Below the pieces are notes generated by a model that saw only the letters and a list, made by a program, of their open reading frames with translations, had not been told where the DNA came from and searched no databases. This document shows, piece after piece, positions 1-8,786 of a DNA stretch of 64,000 nucleotides. Source of the stretch: Novosphingobium sp. (GTDB lineage Bacteria; Pseudomonadota; Alphaproteobacteria; Sphingomonadales; Sphingomonadaceae); the NCBI RefSeq assembly GCF_039595395.1, contig NZ_JBCNLP010000006.1:1679001-1743000 (forward strand), given 5' to 3'. The position numbers and the translations under genes are program-made. Position 1 is the first letter of the stretch; every line of letters starts with the position of its first letter.

Positions 1-1157
1 TTCGAGAAGCACATGCCCGGCGCCAGCGGCGTCGCCTCATTGTGAACGAGGTTGACCGGCTCATGCCCGTCCAGCCCGATGCCATGGCCGGTGCGATGCG
101 ACAGGCCCGGCAGGCGATAGCGCGGGCCAAAGCCCTGCTTCTCGTAAAACACGCGCACGGCATCGTCGATCTGCCCGGCGGGCAGGCCGAGGCGCGCGGT
201 GCGGAAAGCGACCTGCTGGCCTTCATGAACGGTCTCCCACACCTTGCGCACCTCTGCCGGGGCCGTGCCGGGGACGAAGGTGCGCGAGACATCCGACTGA
301 TAGCCCTGCACCGTGCAGCCGCAGTCCATCAGCACCACCCCGCCCTCACGCACGCGCTGCGGCTCGCGCGAGCCATGGGGGTAGGCGGCGGCCTCGCCCA
401 GCAGGACCAGCGCGAACTCCGGCTTGCCGCCCAACTTGACCGTGGCGGCATTCATCAGCGCGCCGATCTCATGGGGGCCCATGCCCTCTCTGATGCGCGG
501 CCAGACCCAGCGATAGGCGGCGATGGTCACCTGCGTCGCGCTGGTCATCAGCGCGATTTCCGCCGGGGTCTTGATCATGCGGCAGCCGCGCACGACGGGG
601 TTGGCGGACACACGTGTGATGCCGGGCATCAGCTTGCCAAGGCCGTCGCTGGCGAAAAAGCGCACCGTTTCCTCGATGCCCACCGTGCCATGCGACAGGC
701 CCCGTTCCTTCAGCGCGCCCGCGATCAGCGCGATCGGGTCCTCATCCTCCTGCCAGACGCGGACCTGCGCGGGGATCGCCAGGGTCTGACGCACCGAGGG
801 TTCCTCGAAGAAGGGGGTGACGATCACCGGATCGCCCTTCTGGAACAGCAGAGCAGCGGTCAGCCTTTCGCTGCGATGCCATTCCACGCCGGTGAAATAG
901 ACCATGCTGGCGCCGGGCTCGATCAGGATGGCGTCGATCTGATGGTCGCGCATCAAGTGGCGCGCGCGCTCGATCCGGCCCTCGCGCTCGGCGAGGGAGA
1001 TGGGGGTGATGTCGCGCGTGATGTCGGAAAGATCGCTGGTGTCGATCTCGGCCAGCAGCGGCGCGGGCAACAGCGTGGAGAGCGCCAACACGCCGGTGCC
1101 GAGCAACACGCTGCGGCGATCGGTGCGGGGAAGGGCGAAGCGGGGGGTGGTGATCAT
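1..1157 (-). CDS. M24 family metallopeptidase (Xaa-Pro aminopeptidase-like), 3' end outside window
   Basis: I translated this by hand on the minus strand from ATG at 1157; it runs off the left edge. The N-terminus holds a Tat-like signal (TDRRSVLLGTGVLALSTLLP), so export is likely. A creatinase-type N-terminal domain follows (VYFTGVEWHRSE, about residues 85-96), then the M24 fold. Visible metal ligands are Asp in VLMDCGC, Asp in QSDVSRTF and His in RTGHGIGLDGHE; the final Glu ligands lie beyond the window. Family members cleave X-Pro dipeptides or related substrates. It starts 62 bp after the TpsB gene on the same strand, so co-transcription is possible. An upstream ATG at 1168 meets a stop after four codons and was rejected. 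Confidence 0.85.
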   Translation of the reverse strand, partial: MITTPRFALPRTDRRSVLLGTGVLALSTLLPAPLLAEIDTSDLSDITRDITPISLAEREGRIERARHLMRDHQIDAILIEPGASMVYFTGVEWHRSERLTAALLFQKGDPVIVTPFFEEPSVRQTLAIPAQVRVWQEDEDPIALIAGALKERGLSHGTVGIEETVRFFASDGLGKLMPGITRVSANPVVRGCRMIKTPAEIALMTSATQVTIAAYRWVWPRIREGMGPHEIGALMNAATVKLGGKPEFALVLLGEAAAYPHGSREPQRVREGGVVLMDCGCTVQGYQSDVSRTFVPGTAPAEVRKVWETVHEGQQVAFRTARLGLPAGQIDDAVRVFYEKQGFGPRYRLPGLSHRTGHGIGLDGHEPVNLVHNEATPLAPGMCFS

Positions 1158-1219
1158 GCCGCTTCCATGGCACGCGACGGCCCGCGCGCCAAGCGGCAGG
1201 CGCATCAAGGCCGGGACCA

Positions 1220-2833
1220 TCAAAGCCGGGATTTGGGCCTGCTGATCTTCCAGCTCACATTGACCCGCCAGTTGCCCAGCGCGCCATGGAAAGGGTCGGT
1301 CACCGCCTTGGCGCCCTCCACCCCGATCACCGCCCAGTCGTTCCACGCCAGCCTGATCCCGCCCCCGGCCGAGCCCAGATCCCATGACGAGGCCGCATAG
1401 CCCAGCCTTTCGTTGATCCGCAGCTTCGCATGGTCGGCAAAGCCATAGATCTCCGTGCCGTTCAGCCTTTTGCCCAGCTTGGGCCTGATCGCCAGCTCGA
1501 CCGAGCCTGCCGCCCCGCTGTCCGCGGTGATCGCGGCGGTGTCGAAGGCGCGGCCATAGTCATTGCCGCCAAAGGCAATGCGCTCGGTGGCGGGCAGTTG
1601 GTTGCCGCTGTACTGGCCCTGCGCCTTCAGCCGCAGCACCACATGCTTGCCAAAGGCGCGGTCATAGCTGCCCGAGGCATTCACCTTGAGAAAGCGCGGA
1701 TCGCTCTGCCCCACCATGCCGCGGCTGCCCAGCACGGTCAGCCCCTTGCTCAGCGTGCTGCCCAGCGACCACACCGTCTTCTTGCCCGCCCAGGAATAGC
1801 CCGCAGCCATGCGCAGCGTGCGGATATGATCGCTCGACGCCACGGTGCCGAACAGGGCGGCATCGCTGTTGAGCAGGTCCATCCCCAGGCTGACGGTGAG
1901 ATTTCTGCGATAGCCCCGGATCACCGGATAGCTCAGCGATGCCCCGCCCACCACCGCATGGCCTTGCAGATCATACGCGTCGACCTGAGTCTTCAGATAG
2001 GCACCGGTCAGCGTCAGCTTCAGCCCGTCGCTGCCCAGCGGGGTGGAGTGAGTGAGGCCGGTGTAGACAAAGCTGTGAAAGTTGCGCGCCACCATCACAT
2101 TCAGCTTGGTCTCATCGCCATCGCGCAGCAGGCTGTTGCCCGACAGCGTGGCGTTGAACTGCCCATTGCCCAGCAGTTGCGAGCGCGTGTTGTCATAGGC
2201 CAGCGAGCCATCCAGCCGCTTGCGCTTCACCTTCAGCGACAGCACCACCCCGCCCGGCTGGCGCCCGCGCAGCAGATCCGCATTGACCGTCGCCCCGGCG
2301 ATGTCGCGCATCAGCGACAGCTCCCGCTCCAGCGCGGAACGGCGCAGCGGCCTCATCCCCAGCAGATGCTGCGCATAGGCGCGGATCAGCGGGGTCGAGC
2401 CATCGGGATAGGTGATGCCCTCGATAAAGCCCTGCGCCACCCGCACGATCACCCGCCCGCCCGACAGATTCTGGTCCGGGATCGCCACGGTGTAGAGCGC
2501 CACATCGCTGGTGGCATAGGCCTGCGACATGGCCGCCGCCAGTTTCTCCAGCGTGTCGCGCCGTGCCGGTTGGCCCACGAAGCGCTCGGCGGCATGGGCG
2601 ACGGGGGCAGGCACCAGATCGCCGATAAAGCGGATCCCCTTGATCGGCTGATCCGACCCTGTGGCATCGACGCGCGAGAGGGTGGCGCTGCGTGTCTCGA
2701 CCGGTTTTTCGCTGGTCTGCGGCGGCAGATTGGGGGTCTGGACCCGGTCGGCGCGGCCCGCATCGATGATCAGCGGCGGGGTGCCCACCAGGCTTCCGGC
2801 CATCAGCGCCGATGCCAGCAGCAGGGTGATCAT
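1220..2833 (-). CDS. TpsB-type outer-membrane transporter (ShlB/FhaC/HecB family)
   Basis: This 537-residue protein has a signal peptide, a POTRA-like region (about residues 60-135) and a C-terminal beta-barrel that ends in an aromatic/hydrophobic strand (VNVSWKISRPKSRL). Family members export a TpsA passenger across the outer membrane in two-partner secretion. No haemagglutinin-type TpsA is visible nearby; the upstream neighbour is a Gly/Thr-rich lipoprotein gene that may be a non-classical partner. The start ATG at 2833 has GAGAGG upstream. A strong hairpin sits between the lipoprotein stop and this start, which could lower or uncouple its expression. Confidence 0.82.
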   Translation of the reverse strand: MITLLLASALMAGSLVGTPPLIIDAGRADRVQTPNLPPQTSEKPVETRSATLSRVDATGSDQPIKGIRFIGDLVPAPVAHAAERFVGQPARRDTLEKLAAAMSQAYATSDVALYTVAIPDQNLSGGRVIVRVAQGFIEGITYPDGSTPLIRAYAQHLLGMRPLRRSALERELSLMRDIAGATVNADLLRGRQPGGVVLSLKVKRKRLDGSLAYDNTRSQLLGNGQFNATLSGNSLLRDGDETKLNVMVARNFHSFVYTGLTHSTPLGSDGLKLTLTGAYLKTQVDAYDLQGHAVVGGASLSYPVIRGYRRNLTVSLGMDLLNSDAALFGTVASSDHIRTLRMAAGYSWAGKKTVWSLGSTLSKGLTVLGSRGMVGQSDPRFLKVNASGSYDRAFGKHVVLRLKAQGQYSGNQLPATERIAFGGNDYGRAFDTAAITADSGAAGSVELAIRPKLGKRLNGTEIYGFADHAKLRINERLGYAASSWDLGSAGGGIRLAWNDWAVIGVEGAKAVTDPFHGALGNWRVNVSWKISRPKSRL

Positions 2834-2879
2834 GAAGGCCCTCTCCCCGATGGTCTGTTATGGTTGGGAGCGGAAGGGT

Positions 2880-2912
2880 GGCGGAAGGGCGTGGGATGGT
2901 CGCCCTTCCGCC
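2880..2912 (-). terminator. Perfect 12-bp hairpin between lipoprotein and tpsB genes
   Basis: GGCGGAAGGGCG (2880-2891) pairs perfectly with CGCCCTTCCGCC (2901-2912) across a 9-nt loop. It lies 8 bp past the lipoprotein stop codon. There is no T-tract on the minus strand, so it may be an attenuator or an RNA-stabilising stem rather than a full terminator. Confidence 0.6.
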
Positions 2913-2920
2913 GGGCCGTA

Positions 2921-4036
2921 TCAGCGCTTGGCCGTCAGCAAGGTGCCATTGGTCAAGGCGCCCACGGTGTTGGAGACGGTGGAGGTGACCGGGGTCAGCA
3001 GGCCCGCGACGGTGCCGGTCGCAGTGCCTGTCGCCGTAGTGTTGGCAGCGGTGGCCGTGGCGCCGCCATTGACGGATGCGGGCGTGGCGGTGGCCCCCGC
3101 GGTGTTCACCACATTGCTCACCAACCCGGTGACGGGGGTGAGCAAGCCGCCCGCAGCGCCGGTGGCTGTGCCCCCGGTCAGGCCTCCGGTCACGCCGCCG
3201 ACCAGATTGGTCACCGGGGTCAACGCTCCGCCACCCGCCGCGCCCGACAGCAGATTGGCGTTGATCAGCGCCGGATTGCCGCTGCCCAGAATCTGGTGAT
3301 CGGCCACCGCGACATTGAGCAACTGGTTCGACAGGCCGCCGCCCGGCGCGGTGACATTGGCCACCGCTACATTGGCCACGCCGTTCACATTGGCCGTGGC
3401 TACCTGGCCCGAGGTCAGCACATTGGCGCTGGCCAGCGTGCCCTGCGCCTGGGTGGGCGACAGCACGCTCAGGCCGATCGCGCCGGGGGTGCCGTCCGCC
3501 GAGCTGGTCACGCCCTGATTGCCCAGATTGATCGTCACCACATCGCCCACGGACTTCTGCACCCCGTCGAGCAGCAGCGTCTTGCCATTGCCGGTGTCGA
3601 CGAGCACCTGCCCCGTATCGCCCAGCACCCGTGTCACCGTGCCGGTGATCGGCCCGGTGAGCGGCACCGCGCTGGCCAGCGTGGTGGTGGCGCCATCGAC
3701 GCCGCTGGCCAGACCCAGCGTGGCATTGCCCGCCGTGACCAGCGCGGGCCCGGCCTGCGCCAGCACGGTCTGCACATCGCTGGAGGCGGCGGTCTGCGCC
3801 CCGCCGGTGCCGCCTGTTCCACCGGTGCTGCCCGAACCGCCGGTGCCAGTGCCGGTTCCGCCTGTGCCGCCTCCTGCACCGGTGCCGCCGCCCGATCCGT
3901 CACTGCCTGTGCCAGAGCCTCCTGGCGATCCGACGGAGCCATAGGCCAGATGGGAATCTCCGGCGCAGGCGCTCAGGCCGAGCAGCATGCTGCCGGCCAT
4001 CGCGGTGGCCATCAAAAGGCGGCGATCTGCAATCAT
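2921..4036 (-). CDS. Gly/Thr-rich repetitive lipoprotein (collagen-like repeat annotation class)
   Basis: The 371-residue product starts MIADRRLLMATAMAGSMLLG and has a lipobox (LGLSAC), so it is probably a lipoprotein anchored at the new N-terminal Cys. Residues about 35-80 are a low-complexity Gly/Ser/Thr stretch with GGTGGTG-type repeats. The rest is rich in Ala, Val, Thr and Gly, with several repeats of the form LLTPVT.LVSN near residues 270-365. I chose ATG 4036 because AAGGAGG lies just upstream; the longer in-frame start at 4153 has no such site. It is the first gene of the unit leading into tpsB, so a surface or secretion role is possible but unproven. Confidence 0.75.
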   Translation of the reverse strand: MIADRRLLMATAMAGSMLLGLSACAGDSHLAYGSVGSPGGSGTGSDGSGGGTGAGGGTGGTGTGTGGSGSTGGTGGTGGAQTAASSDVQTVLAQAGPALVTAGNATLGLASGVDGATTTLASAVPLTGPITGTVTRVLGDTGQVLVDTGNGKTLLLDGVQKSVGDVVTINLGNQGVTSSADGTPGAIGLSVLSPTQAQGTLASANVLTSGQVATANVNGVANVAVANVTAPGGGLSNQLLNVAVADHQILGSGNPALINANLLSGAAGGGALTPVTNLVGGVTGGLTGGTATGAAGGLLTPVTGLVSNVVNTAGATATPASVNGGATATAANTTATGTATGTVAGLLTPVTSTVSNTVGALTNGTLLTAKR

Positions 4037-4464
4037 GACATCCTCCTTGCTTGGGGCGGGCCGGGGATGGTCCGTTCCTTGGGCCCGCTTTCGGGGCCGG
4101 TTCATGGCATCATGGGATGGTGCGAAGAGGCGCCAGATCATGTGCCAATCCAAAAGGGAAAACCACCTAGAGACCGCCAGTTCCAGGCATCTTTTTCAAT
4201 TGAGATGACTTTAACTATACTTTTCCGATATTCCAAAAATACGATCTGTAATTGCCACTTTATTTATTTCAAAAATGGAAACTTACCACCGTTTGTTAAC
4301 CTTGCCCTCATCGGCAAATACAAGGGGAAATACAGAGCACATGAGCGAGGTTTTCAGCAGCTTGCCCCCAAGCCCGACGCACCGCAGCGGCCCATGATCC
4401 CGCCCGCCACCGCAAAACTGCAACAAAGCCCTGTCACGGGGAGCTTTTTCAGGAAGCTTCCCCC
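4037..4464. promoter_or_regulatory. AT-rich divergent intergenic region
   Basis: This 428-bp gap separates the divergent lipoprotein and PI-PLC genes. Bases about 4185-4330 are clearly AT-rich against the GC-rich flanks, as expected for promoters. Next to the PI-PLC start, GGGGAGCTT (4438-4446) can pair with AAGCTTCCCC (4454-4463) with one bulge. The AGGA of the ribosome site lies at the loop edge, so this hairpin might affect translation. I see no gene here. Confidence 0.5.
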
Positions 4465-5532
4465 ATGCTCCTTCCCCTGCTGATGCTGCTTGGCGCCGCC
4501 GCGCCCGATGCCCCTTCCACGCCCGCGCCGGAACGCATGAACGACATGCAGACCGTCGGCACGCATAACAGCTACAAGCAGCCGATGCCGGCGCAGACCA
4601 TGGCGAAAATCCGCGCCATCAATCCCCGGATGGCCGATGCGCTCGATTACAGCCACCGCCCGCTGACCGAGCAGCTCGACGCCGGGGCCCGCCAGTTGGA
4701 GATCGACGTCAATTACGATCCGCAGGGCGGCTATTACGCGCGTGGTTCGAGCGATCCCCGGCTCCAGCGCCCCGGCTTCAAGGTGTTGCACATCCCCGGC
4801 ATCGACAATTCAAGCAGTTGCGTGCTGCTGACCGACTGCCTGCATATGCTGCGCGACTGGTCGGATGCCCATCCTGGCCATCTGCCGATCATGCTGATGT
4901 TCAACGCCAAGGAAGAGCATAATGCCGACAAGGGCGGGTTCGAGGCTCTGCCCTTCACCGAGGCGGCCTTCGATGCGCTGGACGCGGAAATCCGCTCGGT
5001 GCTCTCGCCCGAGAAGCTGATCGTGCCCGACGATGTGCAGGGTTCCTATCCCACGCTGCGCGACGCGGTGCTGGCCAACAACTGGCCAACGCTCAACAAG
5101 GCGCGCGGCCGCTTCCTCTTCGCGCTGGATGAGGATGCGCGCAAGGTGGCGATCTATCGCGGGGCGCGCCATGCGCTGGAGGGCCGCGTTTTCTTCATCA
5201 ACACCGATGAAAACTCGCCCGCCGCCGCCTATCTGACCCTCAACGATCCCGTGAAGGAAGGTGAGCGGATCAGGCGCGATGTGGCGCAGGGCTTCCTTGT
5301 CCGCACTCGCGCCGATGCCGACACCCATGAGGCACGCATCAACGACACCAGCCGCCGCGACGCCGCTTTCGCCAGCGGCGCACACTATGTCTCGACCGAC
5401 TACATCTGGGCCGATCCACGCTTTCCCGGCGGCTATACGGTGCGGCTGCCCGGCAAGGTGATGGCCCGCTGCAACCCGGTGCGCCAGCCTGCCGGTTGCG
5501 TTTCGAGCGGGCTTGAGGACGGCAAGCGATAG
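4465..5532 (+). CDS. Ca2+-dependent phosphatidylinositol-specific phospholipase C-like protein, secreted
   Basis: The 355-residue protein begins with a short hydrophobic signal (MLLPLLMLLGAAAP). The first catalytic block is VGTHNSYKQPM (His about residue 34). A metal/acid block LEIDVNYDPQGG and the later VLHIPGID match the PI-PLC-C1 TIM-barrel family. These enzymes cleave phosphatidylinositol or related phosphodiesters outside the cytoplasm, though family members need not use PI. AGGAAG stands 7 bp before the ATG. It stands alone between the lipoprotein promoter region and the convergent pccA. Confidence 0.8.
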   Translation: MLLPLLMLLGAAAPDAPSTPAPERMNDMQTVGTHNSYKQPMPAQTMAKIRAINPRMADALDYSHRPLTEQLDAGARQLEIDVNYDPQGGYYARGSSDPRLQRPGFKVLHIPGIDNSSSCVLLTDCLHMLRDWSDAHPGHLPIMLMFNAKEEHNADKGGFEALPFTEAAFDALDAEIRSVLSPEKLIVPDDVQGSYPTLRDAVLANNWPTLNKARGRFLFALDEDARKVAIYRGARHALEGRVFFINTDENSPAAAYLTLNDPVKEGERIRRDVAQGFLVRTRADADTHEARINDTSRRDAAFASGAHYVSTDYIWADPRFPGGYTVRLPGKVMARCNPVRQPAGCVSSGLEDGKR

Positions 5533-5548
5533 GCCCGATGCGGCGCCC

Positions 5549-5581
5549 CCGTCAGCCCGGACACGATGGACGGGCTGACGG
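5549..5581. terminator. Hairpin between PI-PLC gene and pccA
   Basis: CCGTCAGCCCG (5549-5559) pairs with CGGGCTGACGG (5571-5581) across an 11-nt loop. It lies just after the PI-PLC stop, in the gap between two convergent genes, so it could serve both strands. No clear T-tract follows. Confidence 0.6.
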
Positions 5582-5680
5582 CCTGGCACCAAGCCGGGCC
5601 ATGCCCTCACCCTGCTTGAAAAATTGGAGGTACATCAGCACTGACATACCCCCCTCCCCGCGTTGGCATGGAGCGGCCCA

Positions 5681-7702
5681 TCACTCCATTTCGAGAATGA
5701 TGGCATCCACCGCCAGACTGTCGCCCACCTTGGCATTGACAGCCTTGACCACACCCGCCTTGCCCGCGCGCAGGTTGTTTTCCATCTTCATGGCTTCCAC
5801 CACGGCAAGCGGCTGACCCATCTCCACCTTATCGCCCACGCCGACCGCGAGCGAGACCAACAGGCCGGGCATCGGGCAGATCAGGAAGCGCGAGAGATCG
5901 GGCGGAATCTTCTCGATCATATGGGCGGCAAAAGGCGCCAGCCGCGCGGGCAGGATCTGCGCCTTGTGGACCGCCCCGCGCGTGGTGATGACCAAGCCAC
6001 TGCGGGTCGGCTCGATCTTGACCGTCAGCGGTTCGTCATCGATCTCGGCATGGATCAGCCGGTCGCCGGGCGTATATTCCATCGCCAGATCGACCACCTC
6101 GCCATCGACGGTGATCTCGTCGGCGTCCACCGCCACGGCGAAGCTCTGACCACCCAGCTTGACGCTCCAGTCGAGATCGGGCGTCAGCCTGCCATCCAAC
6201 TGCCCGGAAATCTCCAGCGCGCGATCGGCGCGGGCTGTGGCAACGAAAGCCGCAATGGCCGCAAGCTGGCGCAGCAGATCGTCCGACACCGCCGCGCCGT
6301 GGAAACCCTCGGGATATTCCTCGGCGATAAAGCCGGTGGTCAGCTCGCCGCTGCGGAAACGCGGATGCTGCATGATGGCGTTGACGAAATCGATGTTGTG
6401 ACCCAGCCCCTCGATCTCGAAAGCGTCGAGCGCGGCAATCTGGCGGTCGGCGGCTTCATCGCGGGTCGCGCCCCAGGTCACCAGCTTGGCGATCATGGGG
6501 TCGTAGAACATCGAGACCTCGCCGCCCTCATAGACGCCATCGTCGACGCGCACGCCCGCCACGCCCCGGCGACCATTGGCGGCGCCATCGTCGGTCCAGC
6601 CCTCGACAGGCGGACGATAGCGGCTGAGGCGGCCGGTGCTGGGCAGGAAGCCGCGATAGGGGTCTTCGGCATAGACGCGGTTCTCGATGGCCCAGCCGTC
6701 GATGCCGATGTCGTCCTGCGTGAAAGCCAGCTTTTCGCCGGCGGCGACGCGGATCATCTGTTCGACCAGATCGATGCCGGTGATCGCCTCGGTGACGGGA
6801 TGCTCAACCTGTAGACGGGTGTTCATTTCGAGGAAGTAGAAGCTCTCGCCGCTCGGATCCGCGCCGCTGACGATCAGTTCCACCGTGCCCGCGCTGAAAT
6901 AGCCCACCGCACGCGCCAGAGCGACGCATTGCTCGCCCATGGCCTTGCGCATGGCAGGGGTGACGAAGGGCGAGGGCGCTTCCTCCACCACCTTCTGATG
7001 GCGGCGCTGGATCGAGCATTCGCGCTCGTTGAGATAGAGGATGTTGCCGTGCTGATCGCCCAGGATCTGGATCTCGATATGGCGCGGATTGAGGATGAAT
7101 TTCTCGATAAAGACGCGGTCATCGCCGAAGGAGTTGAGGCCCTCACGCTTCACCGCCTCGAAGCCCTCGCGCACATCCTGCTCGCTGTAGGCCAGGCGCA
7201 TGCCCTTGCCGCCGCCACCGGCAGAGGCTTTCATCATCACCGGATAGCCGATCTCCGCCGAGATGCGCACGGCATGCTCGGTGTCCTCGATCTCGCCGAC
7301 AAAGCCGGGGACGACATTGACGCCCGCCGCCTTGGCCAGCTTCTTGGACTCGATCTTGTCGCCCATGGCGGCGATAGCATTCACCGGCGGGCCGACGAAA
7401 GCGATGCCCTCGGCGGCCAGCGCCTCGGCAAAGCTGGTGCGTTCGGAGAGGAAGCCATAGCCGGGGTGGACTGCATCGGCGCCAGTGGCCTTGCAGGCCG
7501 CGATGATCTTGTCCGCGATCAGATAGGACTGAGCGGCGGGCGACGGGCCGATATGCACCGCCTCGTCAGCCATCTGCACGAAGGGCGCGCGGGCATCGGC
7601 GTCGGAATAGACCGCCACGGTGGCGATCCCCATGGCGCGCGCGGTCTTGATGACGCGGCAGGCGATTTCACCACGGTTGGCGATAAGGATTTTCTTGAAC
7701 AC
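5681..7702 (-). CDS. pccA: Propionyl-CoA/acetyl-CoA carboxylase, biotin carboxylase (alpha) subunit
   Basis: This 673-residue protein carries the biotin-carboxylase N-terminal domain (FKKILIANRGEIACRV), an ATP-grasp domain with the glycine loop KASAGGGGKGM, NERECSIQRRHQKVVEEAPS and EMNTRLQVEHPVTE. A C-terminal biotinyl domain has EAMKMEN (biotin Lys about residue 639). It carboxylates biotin for transfer by PccB, giving methylmalonyl-CoA. I prefer GTG at 7702 over TTG at 7717 because GGAAGG sits 6 bp before the GTG. It is the last gene of the propionate operon; bioB just upstream makes the cofactor it needs. Confidence 0.95.
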   Translation of the reverse strand: MFKKILIANRGEIACRVIKTARAMGIATVAVYSDADARAPFVQMADEAVHIGPSPAAQSYLIADKIIAACKATGADAVHPGYGFLSERTSFAEALAAEGIAFVGPPVNAIAAMGDKIESKKLAKAAGVNVVPGFVGEIEDTEHAVRISAEIGYPVMMKASAGGGGKGMRLAYSEQDVREGFEAVKREGLNSFGDDRVFIEKFILNPRHIEIQILGDQHGNILYLNERECSIQRRHQKVVEEAPSPFVTPAMRKAMGEQCVALARAVGYFSAGTVELIVSGADPSGESFYFLEMNTRLQVEHPVTEAITGIDLVEQMIRVAAGEKLAFTQDDIGIDGWAIENRVYAEDPYRGFLPSTGRLSRYRPPVEGWTDDGAANGRRGVAGVRVDDGVYEGGEVSMFYDPMIAKLVTWGATRDEAADRQIAALDAFEIEGLGHNIDFVNAIMQHPRFRSGELTTGFIAEEYPEGFHGAAVSDDLLRQLAAIAAFVATARADRALEISGQLDGRLTPDLDWSVKLGGQSFAVAVDADEITVDGEVVDLAMEYTPGDRLIHAEIDDEPLTVKIEPTRSGLVITTRGAVHKAQILPARLAPFAAHMIEKIPPDLSRFLICPMPGLLVSLAVGVGDKVEMGQPLAVVEAMKMENNLRAGKAGVVKAVNAKVGDSLAVDAIILEME

Positions 7703-7744
7703 GTCGGACCTTCCCAATCCTGCCCCATCATCCGGGGGATATGA

Positions 7745-8785
7745 TTATTCTGCAGCTTCCAGTCTGGCGCAACCGCGCGGCATGCGCTCGGCATCCAGAT
7801 CGGCCTGTGTCTGCGTGATCGCCATCGGCTTGATGCCAAGGCGCGCGAACATCGCGCCATCCTTGTCGTCACCGGCGTTCGGTGCGGTCAGCAGCGTGTC
7901 GCCAGTGAAGATGCTGTTGGCACCGGCCATAAAGCACATCGCCTGAGTCATCTCGCTCATGCTCTCACGGCCCGCAGACAGGCGCACCATCGAGAGCGGC
8001 ATGGTGATCCGCGCCACTGCAACGGTGCGCACAAACTCAATGTCGTCGATCTTGGCCAGCGGCGTGTCGGCCAGCATATCGCCCAGCACCGTGCCCTTCA
8101 CCGGCACCAGAGCATTGACCGGCACGCTCTGCGGATGGCTGGGCAGCGTGGCCAGCGTGTGGACGAAGCCCACGCGGTCTTCGCGTGTCTCGCCCATGCC
8201 CACGATGCCGCCGCTGCACACATTGATCCCCGCGCGGCGGACCTGCCCAAGCGTATCGAGCCGGTCTTCCATCGTGCGGGTGGTGATGATGTCGTTGTAG
8301 CGCTCGGGGCTCGTGTCGATGTTGTGGTTGTAGTAATCCAGCCCGGCCTCGGCCAGCATATCGGCTTGATGGTCGGTCAGCATGCCCAGCGTCATGCAGG
8401 TTTCCAGACCCATGCCACGCACGCCCTTCACCATCTCGATGATGGCGGGCATGTCGCGATCCTTGGGGTTGCGCCAGGCGGCGCCCATGCAGAAGCGGCT
8501 GGAGCCATTGTCCTTGGCGCGGGCGGCGGCTTGCAGCACGCTCTGCACTTCCATCAGCTTGGTGGGCTTGACCCCGCTGTCGGCCTTCACGCTCTGGCTG
8601 CAATAGCCGCAATCCTCGACGCAGCCGCCGGTCTTGATCGAGAGCAATGTGGAAAGCTGCACCTCATTGGCCGGGTGATTCTCGCGATGGACCTGCGCCG
8701 CGCGCCACACCAGCTCGGTAAAGGGCAGGTCGAACAGGGCGGCGATCTCCTCGCGGCTCCAGTCGTTGCGGGGGGTGACCGTCAT
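7745..8785 (-). CDS. bioB: Biotin synthase
   Basis: The 346-residue radical-SAM enzyme inserts sulfur into dethiobiotin. The SAM-cluster motif is CVEDCGYCSQS (Cys55, Cys59, Cys62). Further family blocks are YYNHNIDTSPERY, CSGGIVGMGE and PVNALVPVKGT. The [2Fe-2S] ligands CMGAAWR, CMTLG and the Arg in VRLSAGRE are also present. ATG 8785 starts one base after the scpA stop, so translation is probably coupled. Its place between scpA and pccA, away from other bio genes, ties biotin supply to propionyl-CoA carboxylation. Confidence 0.95.
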   Translation of the reverse strand: MTVTPRNDWSREEIAALFDLPFTELVWRAAQVHRENHPANEVQLSTLLSIKTGGCVEDCGYCSQSVKADSGVKPTKLMEVQSVLQAAARAKDNGSSRFCMGAAWRNPKDRDMPAIIEMVKGVRGMGLETCMTLGMLTDHQADMLAEAGLDYYNHNIDTSPERYNDIITTRTMEDRLDTLGQVRRAGINVCSGGIVGMGETREDRVGFVHTLATLPSHPQSVPVNALVPVKGTVLGDMLADTPLAKIDDIEFVRTVAVARITMPLSMVRLSAGRESMSEMTQAMCFMAGANSIFTGDTLLTAPNAGDDKDGAMFARLGIKPMAITQTQADLDAERMPRGCARLEAAE

Positions 8786-8786
8786 T

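Noticed and set aside
1430..4483. Open frame of 1017 codons on the plus strand
   Set aside because: It is antisense to the TpsB and lipoprotein genes, rich in Arg/His/Gln/Gly as expected of a GC-rich shadow frame, and shows no family motif.
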